A stretch of DNA of 64,000 nucleotides, taken from assembly GCF_029510815.1 (NCBI RefSeq), contig NZ_CP120360.1, positions 434,001 to 498,000 of the forward strand. The letters run 5' to 3'. A program made the translations under genes and the position numbers. Source of the DNA: Janibacter sp. DB-40 (GTDB taxonomy: Bacteria > Actinomycetota > Actinomycetes > Actinomycetales > Dermatophilaceae). This document shows, one piece after another, positions 16,427 through 25,480 of this stretch (positions within the stretch are counted from its first letter, which is position 1; every line of letters begins with the position of its first letter). Under the pieces are notes generated by a model. It worked only from the letters and a program-made list of their open reading frames with translations, had not been told where the DNA came from and made no database searches.

Positions 16427-17316
16427 GCCGCTCAGGGACAGCCCTCGTCGCCGGAGCATCACGCGGGCTCGGCCTGCTCATCGCCCGCGACCTCGCCCGC
16501 CGCGGACTGGACGTCGCCATCTGCGCGCGGGATGCGGTCGAGCTGGAGCAGGCGGAGGCCCGGCTCGCAGGCGAAGGTGCCACGGTGCGGTCGTACGTCT
16601 GTGACGTCACGGACCGCACGGCGGTCACCGACCTCGTCGCCCGCGTCGAGGGGGAGACCGGGCCCCTCGACGTCGCCATCCACGTCGCCGGCATCATCCA
16701 GGTCGGGCCGGTGGATGCGATGACCGCAGACAGGTTCGACGAAGCCATCGACATCATGCTCCGCGGTCCGATCAACCTCGCCCTGGCCGTCCTGCCGGGA
16801 ATGAGGGAGCGCGGTTTCGGTCGGATCGGGACGGTCACCTCGATCGGAGGGGTGGTCAGCGTGCCGCACCTGCTGCCCTACAGCAGCGCCAAATTCGGGG
16901 CCGTCGGCTTCTCGCAAGGACTCTCTGCGGAACTGGCGGGCACCGGCGTGACCTCGACGACCATCGTCCCGGGCCTGATGCGGACCGGCTCCCACCTGCA
17001 CGCCCAGTTCGCCGGTGACGCAGGGTCGGAGTTCGCCTGGTTCGGTCCCGGGGCGTCCCTACCGCTCGTCGCGATGGACGCCGAGAAGGCGGCGCGACGG
17101 ATGGTGAAGGGAGTCCTCGCCGGCGACCCGATGGTCACCCTGACCCCGATGGCGCACATCGGGAGGCGTGTCGCGGGCCTGGCCCCGGCGACGACCACGC
17201 GCCTCATGGGACTGGTCAATCGCGCCCTGCCGACCGGGAGCCACGGCGACGTCCGCGAGGGGATGCACGCGCGGACCGAGCTGCGCCCCGGGCCCGACGG
17301 CTCGTCGACACCCTGA
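16423..17316 (+). CDS. Short-chain dehydrogenase/reductase
   Basis: 297 residues from GTG 16423. Rossmann motif GASRGLG at 11-17, DVTD at about 61-64, catalytic Ser140, Tyr153 and Lys157 (YSSAK). The usual NNAG is replaced by HVAG (87-90), so the active-site asparagine pattern is atypical. No membrane segment. The C-terminal extension of about 60 residues is longer than in minimal SDRs. NAD(P)-dependent oxidation or reduction of an unknown hydroxyl/keto substrate. Confidence 0.88.
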   Translation: MSRSGTALVAGASRGLGLLIARDLARRGLDVAICARDAVELEQAEARLAGEGATVRSYVCDVTDRTAVTDLVARVEGETGPLDVAIHVAGIIQVGPVDAMTADRFDEAIDIMLRGPINLALAVLPGMRERGFGRIGTVTSIGGVVSVPHLLPYSSAKFGAVGFSQGLSAELAGTGVTSTTIVPGLMRTGSHLHAQFAGDAGSEFAWFGPGASLPLVAMDAEKAARRMVKGVLAGDPMVTLTPMAHIGRRVAGLAPATTTRLMGLVNRALPTGSHGDVREGMHARTELRPGPDGSSTP

Positions 17317-17419
17317 CGGCCATGGGTGATCGCGTCGCCCGCCGTACCAACGAGACCAAGCCCTCGTCGCTCGTCCCGACGACGACGGACGCCCACGCGC
17401 GGATCGAGGAGCCTCGCCC

Positions 17420-17818
17420 ATGACACGCTTCGATTTCGCCTTCACCCGCGCCTACCGGGTGGCCGGTGCCCCCTTCGGCGTGACCCCCCGGACGGCCTGG
17501 GCGGCGATCGACGACGACCTGCTGTTTGTGCACTTCGGGCCGTGGCGGCTGCGCACGTCACTGGACAACATCGCCGACGCCACCATCACCGGTGGTTTCG
17601 CCTTCATCAAGACGGCCGGACCGGCGCACCTGTCCCTGGCGGATCGTGGCGTCACGTTCGCGACGAACGGGGAGCGGGCCGTGTGCCTGGAGTTCCACGA
17701 CCCGGTCACGGCGATCGATCCGATCGGCCTGCTCCCGCACCCCAACGCCACCCTCACCCCGTCCGACCCGGAGGCCTTCCTGGCCGCACTGGGTGGTGAT
17801 CTGCCGACGGCCGGCTGA
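17420..17818 (+). CDS. Conserved hypothetical protein
   Basis: 132 residues from ATG 17420, with GGAG upstream (in GAGGAGCC). No signal peptide, helix or motif that I recognise; it looks like a small soluble beta-rich protein (many alternating hydrophobics, for example DDDLLFVHFGPW). I recall similar unannotated proteins in other actinobacteria. Its last 65 bases overlap the convergent flavin-oxidoreductase gene. Confidence 0.7.
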   Translation: MTRFDFAFTRAYRVAGAPFGVTPRTAWAAIDDDLLFVHFGPWRLRTSLDNIADATITGGFAFIKTAGPAHLSLADRGVTFATNGERAVCLEFHDPVTAIDPIGLLPHPNATLTPSDPEAFLAALGGDLPTAG

Positions 17819-18785
17819 CCGCGGCCATCTCGGCCAACGCGGCGTCGCTGCGCTCCTGTGCCTCGCGGTCGTATGTCGACACCCAGGCCAGCAGCTCGTC
17901 GGCGGCGGTCCGGTCGACTAGTGCAGCGAGCTCGTCGCCGACCTCGGCCGGTGTCCCGTGGACGGCGCGACCCAGGTGCTCCTCCACCTTGGCCTGTTGC
18001 CGGTCGCTGAGCGTCATCGCCGGCTGCGACCGCAACGGCGGGAAGACGCCGGTCGCGCGGGACTCCACCATGGCCCAGGCCTCCGGCAGGGCGAGCTCCC
18101 GTGCCTGCGCCGACGTCTCGGCGATCATCACGTCGGCGCTGACGACGACGTACGGCTCCGGGCAGGCAGGGCTGGGCACGAACCGGTCGCGATAGTCCTG
18201 CAGGGCCGCGGTGTCGCCCCACACCACGGGCCCTCCGACGACCACGGGCAGGCCGCGCTGCGCAGCGACCGCCAGACCGGAGCCGGTGGCGAGGACGAAG
18301 AGCGCCGGTGACGGCGCCCCCTTCGGCATCGCGGTGACCGGTCCGGTGTCGCCGAGGAAGTCCACGAGGGCGGCCAGGTCCTCGGCGAACTGCTCCGGCG
18401 AGTACGCGTGCACACCGAGGGCCTCGCGGACCGGCGCGGTGAATCCGAGCGACCGCCCGAGACCGAGGTCGACCCGACCCGGGTGGAGGGCCGTGAGCAT
18501 CCGGGCCTGCTCGGCCACCACGAGGGGGCGGTGATTGGGCAGCATCACGCCACCCGAGCCGACCCGGATGCGGTCGGTGCGGGCGGCGACGGCGGCCATC
18601 AGCAGCGGTGGGCTGCCGCTGGCGATGCCCGGCACGGCGTGGTGCTCCGCCACCCAGAACCGGTGGAAGCCGAGTTCCTCCGCACGCACCGCCCGCTCGA
18701 CCGTGTCCCGCAGTGCCGCACCACCCGGCTCGCCGGCCCGCGTCCGGGAGCGGTCCAGCAGCGAGACCGGGACCGGGAGGATCAT
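17754..18785 (-). CDS. LLM class flavin-dependent oxidoreductase
   Basis: 343 residues from ATG 18785, which overlaps the preceding HAD gene by ATGA. Luciferase-like TIM-barrel: ELGFHRFWVAEHHAVPGIAS near 35-54, GSGGVMLPNHRPLVVAEQ near 75-92 and LDLGLGRSLGF-like segment near 105. This is the LuxAB-like FMN/F420 group; the EHH motif is typical of FMN-type monooxygenases annotated MsnO8-like. The ORF runs through the end of the convergent gene; the real C-terminus may therefore be poorly conserved. Confidence 0.88.
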   Translation of the reverse strand: MILPVPVSLLDRSRTRAGEPGGAALRDTVERAVRAEELGFHRFWVAEHHAVPGIASGSPPLLMAAVAARTDRIRVGSGGVMLPNHRPLVVAEQARMLTALHPGRVDLGLGRSLGFTAPVREALGVHAYSPEQFAEDLAALVDFLGDTGPVTAMPKGAPSPALFVLATGSGLAVAAQRGLPVVVGGPVVWGDTAALQDYRDRFVPSPACPEPYVVVSADVMIAETSAQARELALPEAWAMVESRATGVFPPLRSQPAMTLSDRQQAKVEEHLGRAVHGTPAEVGDELAALVDRTAADELLAWVSTYDREAQERSDAALAEMAAVSRPSADHHPVRPGRPPGRTG

Positions 18786-19588
18786 CGCGCGGCGAGCTCC
18801 TCGACCATGGGCACGACGTCGGCGATCGAGTCCACGACCCACGTCGGGCGGAAGGGGTGGCGGGTCACCTCGTCGCGCTGCGTCACCCCGGAGAGCACGA
18901 GGGTCGATCGCATGCCGGCCTCGATGCCCGCGATGATGTCGGTGTCCATCCGGTCGCCGACCATCACCGTGGTCTCGGAGTGTGCCTCGATGGCGTTGAG
19001 GGCAGAGCGCATCATCAGCGGGTTCGGCTTGCCGATGTAGTACGGCTGCACGCCGGTGGCGGCGGTGATCAACGCGGCCACGGACCCGGTCGCGGGCATC
19101 GGCCCGTCCGGCGACGGGCCGGTGGTGTCCGGGTTGGTCGCGATGAACCTGGCGCCACCCAGGACGAGGCGGATGGCCTGCGTGATCGAGGTGAAGGAGT
19201 AGGTGCGGGTCTCACCGAGCACGACGAAGTCGGGGTCGCGGTCGCTCATGATGAATCCGGCCTCGTGCAGCGCACCGGTGAGACCGAACTCGCCGATGAC
19301 GAAGGCGGTGCCGCTGCCCGCGTCGCGCGTGGCCTGCTCGGAGAGGAACTGGGCGGTGGCCAGCGCCGAGGTCCAGATCCTTTCCTCGGGCACGGCCAGA
19401 CCCGAGGTGAGCAGACGGGCCCGCAGATCGCGGCGCGAGTAGATCGAGTTGTTCGTCAGCACGAGGTAGGGCCGGTCGAGCCGCTCCAGCTCGGAGAGGA
19501 ACTGCGACGCACCCTCGATGGCGTGCTGCTCCTGCACGAGCACGCCGTCCATGTCGGTGAGCCAGCTGTGGACGGGCTGGTCGGTCAT
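18782..19588 (-). CDS. HAD-IIA family hydrolase (NagD-like phosphatase)
   Basis: 268 residues from ATG 19588; a TAGCCT nine bases upstream could be the -10 of a leaderless promoter. Motif I TDMDGVL with nucleophile Asp12 and Asp14, motif II LTNNS, a large C2-type cap (about 80-180), IGKPNP with the motif III lysine, and motif IV GDRMDTDI. Such enzymes dephosphorylate small sugar or nucleotide phosphates. Translation-coupled to the flavin oxidoreductase. Confidence 0.9.
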   Translation of the reverse strand: MTDQPVHSWLTDMDGVLVQEQHAIEGASQFLSELERLDRPYLVLTNNSIYSRRDLRARLLTSGLAVPEERIWTSALATAQFLSEQATRDAGSGTAFVIGEFGLTGALHEAGFIMSDRDPDFVVLGETRTYSFTSITQAIRLVLGGARFIATNPDTTGPSPDGPMPATGSVAALITAATGVQPYYIGKPNPLMMRSALNAIEAHSETTVMVGDRMDTDIIAGIEAGMRSTLVLSGVTQRDEVTRHPFRPTWVVDSIADVVPMVEELAAR

Positions 19589-19634
19589 GACCACAGGCTA
19601 GAGGTCGGCGTCGACTCCGTGTGTCACTCCGGTG

Positions 19635-20750
19635 TCAGGAGCCCGGGTCCCGCTCGAGGATCCGGTCGTCGTCGGGCCCGGGGTCGCCCCGTCCGTCGGT
19701 GTTGTTCGTCAGTACCCACAACTCGCCCTCGGGTGTGGTGACGACGTCCCGCAGCCGGCCGTACTCGTCCACGAGGTGCTCGGTGGACGAGCCCAGGTCG
19801 GACAGGGGTACCCGCCGCAGGCGTTCCCCGCGCAGGTTGGCGATGTGGATCGCTCCGTCCGCGATCGCGATCCCGCTCGGGCTGGCCTCGGCCGGCTCCC
19901 ACTGCTGGACGGGGTCCACGTAGTCCTCGTCGTCACCGATGCCCTCGACGTCGGGCCAGCCGTAGTTGGCCCCGGCCTCGATGACGTTGAGCTCGTCCCA
20001 GGTGTTCTGCCCGAACTCGCTCGCGTACATCGTCCCCTCCTCGTCCCACGCGATGCCCTGCGGGTTGCGGTGCCCGTAGCTGTGGACGAGTGAACCGTCG
20101 AAGGGGTTGTCGTCCGGCACGGCCCCCTCGGGCGTCATCCGCAGGATCTTCCCGGACAGTGAGTCGAGGTCCTGGGCAGCCCCACCATCCCCGGCGTCAC
20201 CCGTGGTCGCGTAGAGCATCCCGTCGGGGCCGAACGCGATCCGACCGCCGTTGTGGACACTCGCCGCCGGGATCCCGTCGAGCACGACCTCGGGCTCACC
20301 GAGACCGAGCTCGCCGGTCTCCTCGGTCAGGACATGGCGGACGATCCGGTTGTCCGAGTCCGTGGTCAGGTACGCGTACAGGACGTCGTCGCGGACGGCG
20401 ATGCCCAGCAGGCCCCCTTCGCCCCGGGCCTGCGCCGCCTGGACGGTGCCGACCACGCGGGAGGCGCCGGAGTCGTCCAGCTCGAGGACGTCGCCGGAGT
20501 CGCGCTCGCTCACCAGTGCCGTCCCGTCGTGGAAGGCGACCGACCACGGCACGTCGAGCCCCTCCGCGACGGTCGTCGTCTCCGCTCCGCCCCCCGTGGC
20601 GGCCGTGGACGGGGAGGTCGCGGACGATGAGGACGCGGACGAGGAGCTCGTGGAGGAGGACGAAGGGGGTGCCCCACCGGACGTGCAGCCGGCCAGCAGG
20701 GCCGTGGTCAGGGCACCGACGGCCACGGCGGCACGTCCACGACAGGTCAT
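19635..20750 (-). CDS. PQQ-dependent sugar (glucose/sorbosone-type) dehydrogenase lipoprotein
   Basis: 371 residues from ATG 20750. Lipoprotein signal ending LLAGC (Cys22), then a 30-residue Ser/Thr linker, then a six-bladed propeller: GLDVPWSVAFHDG, GGLLGIAV, HNGGRIAFGPDGMLYATTGD, SYGHRNPQGIAWD and GPD-type turns are typical of the GSDH family. The GHRNPQG histidine region is where soluble glucose dehydrogenase binds PQQ. Anchored outside the membrane; the sugar is unknown. The Ser/Thr linker is a plausible substrate for the Pmt encoded at 29250. Confidence 0.88.
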   Translation of the reverse strand: MTCRGRAAVAVGALTTALLAGCTSGGAPPSSSSTSSSSASSSSATSPSTAATGGGAETTTVAEGLDVPWSVAFHDGTALVSERDSGDVLELDDSGASRVVGTVQAAQARGEGGLLGIAVRDDVLYAYLTTDSDNRIVRHVLTEETGELGLGEPEVVLDGIPAASVHNGGRIAFGPDGMLYATTGDAGDGGAAQDLDSLSGKILRMTPEGAVPDDNPFDGSLVHSYGHRNPQGIAWDEEGTMYASEFGQNTWDELNVIEAGANYGWPDVEGIGDDEDYVDPVQQWEPAEASPSGIAIADGAIHIANLRGERLRRVPLSDLGSSTEHLVDEYGRLRDVVTTPEGELWVLTNNTDGRGDPGPDDDRILERDPGS

Positions 20751-20799
20751 GGCCCCTACGGTGTCATCCCTCGGGCCCGGACGGAATGGCCTCGGCAGG

Positions 20800-22044
20800 T
20801 CAGCGCGCCTGCCCCACCGCCACCGCGAGCCGACGCACCGGACCGAAGGTCAGCGCGAGCGTGAGCGCCGCCGTGATCGCGAGCAGCCACAGGCCGATCG
20901 CGTAGGACTCGAAGCGGCCGTAGACGAACCCCATGACCAGCGGCGGGATGAAGCCGCCGAGGCCGCCGGCGGCGCCGACGATGCCGGTGACGCCACCGAC
21001 CCGGCTGGGGTCGGTCACCTGGGCGATGAGCGCGAAGACGGCACCGCTGCCGGCGCCGAGGGCGGCGGCCATCGCGAGGAAGGCGACGGTGCCGCCGGCA
21101 TGCAGCGGCGGGTTGCCCGCGGCGATGGCGGCGCAGACCGCCGTGACGGCGAAGACGACTCCGAGCACCGGGATCGAGCCGATCTTGTCGGCCATCGCCC
21201 CTCCGACGGGGCGCATGATCACCGCGATGACGACGAACCCGGCCATCCGCATCGACGCGTCCGCGGCCTCCAGGCCGTGCTCGGTGATGAGGTACGCCGG
21301 CAGGTAGACCGAGAAGGCGACGTACCCCCCGAAGGCGACCGAGTAGAGGATGCCGGCCTGCCAGGTCACGGGGAGGGTGATGTTGGCCCTGAGGCGCTGC
21401 ATCATGCTCGTCGTCGGCGCGACCCGGCCCGGGGCGTCGCGCATGATCAGCCACGCGGCCACGGTGTACACCGCGAGGAGCGCGGCGGTGATGACGAAGG
21501 GGAGGGCGGCCCCCCTCTCGAACAGCGACACGGTGGTCAGGGCGCTGATCGCGGTACCACCCATGCCGGCTCCGAAGATGCCGATCGCCAGCCCGCGCTG
21601 CGACGGCTGGAACCACGCGTTGACGAAGGGGACGCCCACCGCGAAGACGGTGCCGCCGATCCCCAGGAAGAAGCCGGAGACCAGCAGGAGCGCGTAGGAG
21701 TCCAGGGCGAAGAAGCCGATGAACAGCACCGGGAGGATCGTCAGCGCGGAGACCACCGGGAACATCAGCCGGCCGCCGTAGCGGTCGGTCATGGACCCGA
21801 CGACGATCCGGCCGAGGGACCCGACGACGACGGGAACCGCGACGAGCATCGAGACGTCCAGCTCACTCAGCTCGCCGAGCCGACCGGTGTTGCGGAAGAG
21901 GGGACCGAGCGGGCTGATCAGGGCCCACGCCCAGAAGTTCACCGCGAAGCCGATCGTGGCCATCGCCAGCATCACCCATGGCGTGGAGGACCGGACGGCG
22001 GCGGTGGTGTGCGGAGTGCTCGTGACCCTGTCACCTGTGCTCAT
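20800..22044 (-). CDS. narK: NarK-type nitrate/nitrite MFS transporter
   Basis: 414 residues from ATG 22044 (GTG 22062 also possible). Twelve helices. WAWALISPLGPLF in helix 1, GSLGRIVVGSMTDRYGGR (the MFS loop with NarK-type context), the nitrate-signature stretches GIFGAGMGGTAIS (about 160-172) and GIVGAAGGLGGFIPP (about 360-374). These glycine-rich nitrate signatures mark the NarK/NasA group; the role is nitrate uptake or nitrite export. No nitrate reductase is in the window. The divergent region contains an FNR-type site. Confidence 0.85.
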   Translation of the reverse strand: MSTGDRVTSTPHTTAAVRSSTPWVMLAMATIGFAVNFWAWALISPLGPLFRNTGRLGELSELDVSMLVAVPVVVGSLGRIVVGSMTDRYGGRLMFPVVSALTILPVLFIGFFALDSYALLLVSGFFLGIGGTVFAVGVPFVNAWFQPSQRGLAIGIFGAGMGGTAISALTTVSLFERGAALPFVITAALLAVYTVAAWLIMRDAPGRVAPTTSMMQRLRANITLPVTWQAGILYSVAFGGYVAFSVYLPAYLITEHGLEAADASMRMAGFVVIAVIMRPVGGAMADKIGSIPVLGVVFAVTAVCAAIAAGNPPLHAGGTVAFLAMAAALGAGSGAVFALIAQVTDPSRVGGVTGIVGAAGGLGGFIPPLVMGFVYGRFESYAIGLWLLAITAALTLALTFGPVRRLAVAVGQAR

Positions 22045-22097
22045 GGACGAACTGTGACGCACGTCGCGACCCCCCGTCCAATCCGGGAGTAGCCGAC

Positions 22098-22111
22098 TTG
22101 ATCCGGGTCAA
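22098..22111 (+). promoter_or_regulatory. FNR-type operator between narK and the HMA/ATPase operon
   Basis: TTGATCCGGGTCAA matches the FNR consensus TTGAT-N4-ATCAA in 9 of 10 defined bases. Its centre (22104.5) is 41.5 bases before a start site predicted from the -10 TAACTT at 22134-22139, exactly a class II activator position for the rightward operon. An FNR-like regulator with the matching recognition helix is encoded at 25974. Confidence 0.72.
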
Positions 22112-22133
22112 GGAGCGGGGACGGGAACGTCCG

Positions 22134-22139
22134 TAACTT
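22134..22139 (+). promoter_or_regulatory. Candidate -10 of the HMA/ATPase operon
   Basis: TAACTT, 7 bases before the predicted start near 22146. No -35 is visible, as expected where an activator replaces it. Confidence 0.5.
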
Positions 22140-22188
22140 CATGGATGACAGCCCCACGAGGGACCGGTCACCGAGGGAAGGACACACC

Positions 22189-22425
22189 GTGACCACCACC
22201 AGCAACACCACGACCACCACTCTGAGGGCAGAGGGCTTCTCGTGCCCCTCCTGCGTGGCCAAGATCGAGAAGCAGGTCGGGCGGCTCGACGGCGTCGAGT
22301 CGGTGAAGGTGCACTTCGCCACCGCTCGCGTCGTGGTCGTCCACGACCCCTCGGTCGCGACCACCGACGACCTCGTCGCCGCAGTGGCCAAGGCCGGCTA
22401 CACGGCCCGCCCCGCCGCCTTCTGA
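22189..22425 (+). CDS. Small HMA-domain heavy-metal-binding protein (copper-chaperone-like)
   Basis: 78 residues from GTG 22189, preceded by GGGAAGGA. ATG 22141 lies in the predicted leader. One HMA ferredoxin-like fold: GFSCPSCVAKIEKQVGRLDG with the metal-binding CPSC (Cys-x-x-Cys), then VKVHFATARVVVVHDP and the usual LVAAVAKAGYTA end. It would bind a soft metal ion (Cu+ or Zn2+) and pass it to a partner. The next gene is a metal ATPase that lacks its own HMA domain, so this protein probably serves it. Confidence 0.88.
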   Translation: MTTTSNTTTTTLRAEGFSCPSCVAKIEKQVGRLDGVESVKVHFATARVVVVHDPSVATTDDLVAAVAKAGYTARPAAF

Positions 22426-22461
22426 CCCACGACCGACTCGCACGGAGAGGAACGACGCACC

Positions 22462-24405
22462 ATGGACGCACTACGCACCCGGTTGCAGGCCCGATGGACG
22501 ATCCCGATCGTGTCAGGACTGGCGATCCTCGCCTCCTTCGCCCTGGACCGACTGGCGGGGACCGCTCTCGGAGGTGACGTGCTCATGATCGCCGCCGCGG
22601 TCGTGGCCGGCGCCCCCGTGGTCATCAAGGCCTACCACGCAGCGACCGCGAAGGTGATCGGTATCGATCTCCTCGTCTCGGTCGCCGCGATCGGCGCGAT
22701 CCTGGTGGGCAACTACTGGGAGGCCGCGGCGGTGACCTTCCTCTTCGCGGTCGGTCACGCCCTCGAGTCGGCGACGCTGAACCGGACCCGCTCGGCCCTG
22801 GCCGAGCTGGTCGCCGTGGCCCCCGAGGTCGCCGTCGTCATCCGCGGTGGCCAGCAGGTCGAGGTGCCTGCCGCCGATGTGGCGAAGGGGGAGACCGTCC
22901 TGGTCAAGAACGGCTCCAAGGTGCCCGTCGACGGCCGCGTCGTCGGCGGCACCGGCGCCCTCGACGAGGCCTCCATCACCGGGGAGTCCATCCCGGTGGA
23001 GAAGGTCGAGGGCGACGAGGTCTACGCCGGCACGATCTCCACCGGCGGCCTCCTCCAGGTCGAGGCGACCGGGGTGGGTGCCGACACCACACTGGCCCGG
23101 ATCATCCACCGGGTGGAGGAGGCCCAGGACGCCAAGGCGAGGACGCAGGCCTTCATGGACCGCTTCTCCGCCTGGTACACCCCGGCGATCATCGTGCTCG
23201 CCGTCGTCATCGGACTGGTGACGCAGGACATCGTGCTCGCCCTCACGCTGCTCGTCATCGCCTGCCCCGGCGCACTGGTCATCTCCATCCCCGTCTCGAT
23301 CGTCGCCGGTATCGGCCGCGGCGCCAAGGACGGCATCCTCATCAAGGGCGGCGAGTTCCTCGAGACCTCGGCGCGTGTCGACGCGGTCGCCGTGGACAAG
23401 ACCGGCACCCTCACCGAGGGCCGCCCCCAGCTGACCGACGTGGTCACGCTGAACCCGGGCACCACCCGCGACGACGTGCTGCTGCTGGCCGCGCGTGCCG
23501 AGGCCGGGTCCGAGCACCCGCTGGCCCGCCCCATCATCGCTGCTGCCGTCGAGGCCGGCATGCCGGTGCACACGCTGCCGGAGCACACCGAGCCGGTCGC
23601 CGGCAAGGGCATCGTGGCCACCGTCGACGGCCAGCGCATCGGGGTCGGCAACGTGGCCCTGGCCCGGATGGAGGGCGTCACCGACGACGCTGCTGCGGCT
23701 CGGACGGTGTCCGGGCTGGCCGAGGCAGGTCGTACCCCGATGGTGGTCACCCGCGACGGGCAGGCGATCGGCGTCGTCGCCGTCGCCGACCGGATCCGTC
23801 ACGACGCACCCGAGATGGTCCGTCGGCTCCACGAGGCCGGGGTGAGGAAGGTCGTCATGATGACCGGCGACGTCGAGCCCGTCGCCCGCGCCGTGGCCAT
23901 GGAGGTCGGGGTCGACGAGGTCCGGGCCGGGCTGCTGCCGGAGGACAAGCTGCAGGCCGTGGCGGACCTGCAGCGGCAGGGCTACACGGTGGCCATGGTC
24001 GGTGACGGCGTCAACGACGCGCCGGCACTGGCCACCGCCGACATCGGAGTGGCGATGGGCGCGGCCGGGACCGGCGTGGCGATCGAGACGGCGGACATCG
24101 CGCTGATGAAGGACAACCTGCTCAAGCTGCCCGAGGCGGTCTCGTTGGCCCGGCGCACGGTGAACAACATGCGGCAGAACATCGTGGTCGCCCTCGTCAC
24201 CGTCGCCACGCTGCTGGCCGGCGTCCTCTTCGGCGGCGTGACCATGGCCATCGGGATGCTCGTCCACGAGATCTCGGTCCTGGTGGTCATCGCCAACGCG
24301 ATGCGGCTGCTGCGCCCCCGCCGCGAGCGGGCCGCACAGCCTCCCGCGACCACGGTGGGCGACGCGGCCGGGAGTCGGGAGGCGCGAGTGGTCACCGCTG
24401 GGTGA
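22462..24405 (+). CDS. Heavy-metal-translocating P1B-type ATPase with CPG motif
   Basis: 647 residues from ATG 22462, preceded by GAGAGGAACG. No N-terminal metal-binding domain. TGES actuator motif at 173-176, membrane motif ACPGALVISIP with CPG at 268-270, phosphorylation site DKTGT at 312-316, SEHPLA at 350-355, MMTGD and GDGVNDAP in the P domain, and GVLFGGVTMAIGMLVHE in the last helices. In known Cu+ and Zn2+/Cd2+ pumps the membrane motif is CPC, so glycine in place of the second cysteine should change metal coordination. Likely exports a metal under FNR-type control; the metal is not certain. Follows the HMA gene by 36 bases. Confidence 0.9.
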   Translation: MDALRTRLQARWTIPIVSGLAILASFALDRLAGTALGGDVLMIAAAVVAGAPVVIKAYHAATAKVIGIDLLVSVAAIGAILVGNYWEAAAVTFLFAVGHALESATLNRTRSALAELVAVAPEVAVVIRGGQQVEVPAADVAKGETVLVKNGSKVPVDGRVVGGTGALDEASITGESIPVEKVEGDEVYAGTISTGGLLQVEATGVGADTTLARIIHRVEEAQDAKARTQAFMDRFSAWYTPAIIVLAVVIGLVTQDIVLALTLLVIACPGALVISIPVSIVAGIGRGAKDGILIKGGEFLETSARVDAVAVDKTGTLTEGRPQLTDVVTLNPGTTRDDVLLLAARAEAGSEHPLARPIIAAAVEAGMPVHTLPEHTEPVAGKGIVATVDGQRIGVGNVALARMEGVTDDAAAARTVSGLAEAGRTPMVVTRDGQAIGVVAVADRIRHDAPEMVRRLHEAGVRKVVMMTGDVEPVARAVAMEVGVDEVRAGLLPEDKLQAVADLQRQGYTVAMVGDGVNDAPALATADIGVAMGAAGTGVAIETADIALMKDNLLKLPEAVSLARRTVNNMRQNIVVALVTVATLLAGVLFGGVTMAIGMLVHEISVLVVIANAMRLLRPRRERAAQPPATTVGDAAGSREARVVTAG

Positions 24406-24503
24406 CCGGGCCGACACGGTCGGCGCGCCCGGCGCACCACGCAGGGCGCGCCGACCTGCCCCCGCAAGCAGCACACGAGCGATCAATGAGAAGGAGAAAG
24501 GCC

Positions 24504-25409
24504 ATGTCCAGGCAGTACCTGTTCACCGAGTACGGCGGTCCCGAGGTCGAGGCGATGCGCGAGCGTCCGGCTCCCGAGCCGGGGCCGGGTCAGCTGCTCA
24601 TCGAGGTCCGCGCGGCCGGGGTGAACCCGGTCGACGTGAAGATCCGGGAGGGCCGTCTGGGGCGGGAGCGCGACCTTCCGGCCCCGATGGGGCGGGAGGC
24701 CGCCGGCATCGTCACTGCGGTGGGCCCCGACGTGGCGGGCTTCGCGGTCGGGGACGAGGTCCTCGGTCTCCTGGCCCGTGGTGAAGGAGGCTTCGCCGAC
24801 CACGCGCTGCTCGCGGCCGCCTCGACCGTCACCAAGCCCGAGGACATCGGCTTCGAGGTGGCGGCAACCGTCCCCGTGGCCGGGACGACGGCCTACGACC
24901 TCACCCACCAGGTCGAGCTGGAGGCCGGGCAGAGCCTGCTGGTGCTGGGGGCCGGCGGCGGTGTCGGCCACCTGGTCACGCAGATCGGGCGGGTGCACGG
25001 GTTCCGGGTCATCGGCGTCGCCTTCGAGTCCGAGCGCGAGCTCGTCGAGTCCTCCGGCGCCACCTTCGTGCCCGCCGGGCAAGGGGCGCTCGCGGCGGTG
25101 CAGGAGCTGGTCCCGGAGGGGGCGGACCTGCTGATCGACCTGGTGGGTGGCGAGGCGCTGTGGGACCTGGCGCCGGCGGCCGTCTCGCCCGAGCGGGTCC
25201 TCTCCGCCGCGGACGCGGACACCGCGGCGCAGATCGGTGGCGCGGGGCGGGTGAGCGACCCGGAGTCGCTGGAGAAGATCGCCTCGGTCATCGGCTACGG
25301 GGTGGTCACCCCCGAGATCCGCGCGACCTTCGGGCTCGCCCGCGCTCGGGAGGCACTGGCGGCGGTGGAGGTCGGGCACGCCCGCGGGAAGGTCGTCATC
25401 GTGCCCTGA
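24504..25409 (+). CDS. NADP-dependent quinone-oxidoreductase-like alcohol dehydrogenase family protein
   Basis: 301 residues from ATG 24504, with AAGGAGAAAGG upstream. Zinc-independent MDR superfamily: GVNPVDVKIREG near 35-46, GREAAGIVTAVG near 62, a Rossmann domain with VLGAGGGVGHLVTQIGR near 147-163. The longer frame from 24402 has no ribosome site near it. Quinone reductases of this type reduce quinones or enones with NADPH. It follows the metal ATPase by about 100 bases and may be in the same transcript. Confidence 0.87.
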   Translation: MSRQYLFTEYGGPEVEAMRERPAPEPGPGQLLIEVRAAGVNPVDVKIREGRLGRERDLPAPMGREAAGIVTAVGPDVAGFAVGDEVLGLLARGEGGFADHALLAAASTVTKPEDIGFEVAATVPVAGTTAYDLTHQVELEAGQSLLVLGAGGGVGHLVTQIGRVHGFRVIGVAFESERELVESSGATFVPAGQGALAAVQELVPEGADLLIDLVGGEALWDLAPAAVSPERVLSAADADTAAQIGGAGRVSDPESLEKIASVIGYGVVTPEIRATFGLARAREALAAVEVGHARGKVVIVP

Positions 25410-25480
25410 TCCCCAGCCCCTCAGCACTGCCGCGACTCGCAGCCACCCACCATCCATCTGCACGACAGGAAGGAAACGAC

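Noticed and set aside
24483..24489. An FNR site before the quinone-oxidoreductase gene
   Set aside because: Only one half (GATCAA) is present with no TTGAT at the proper spacing.
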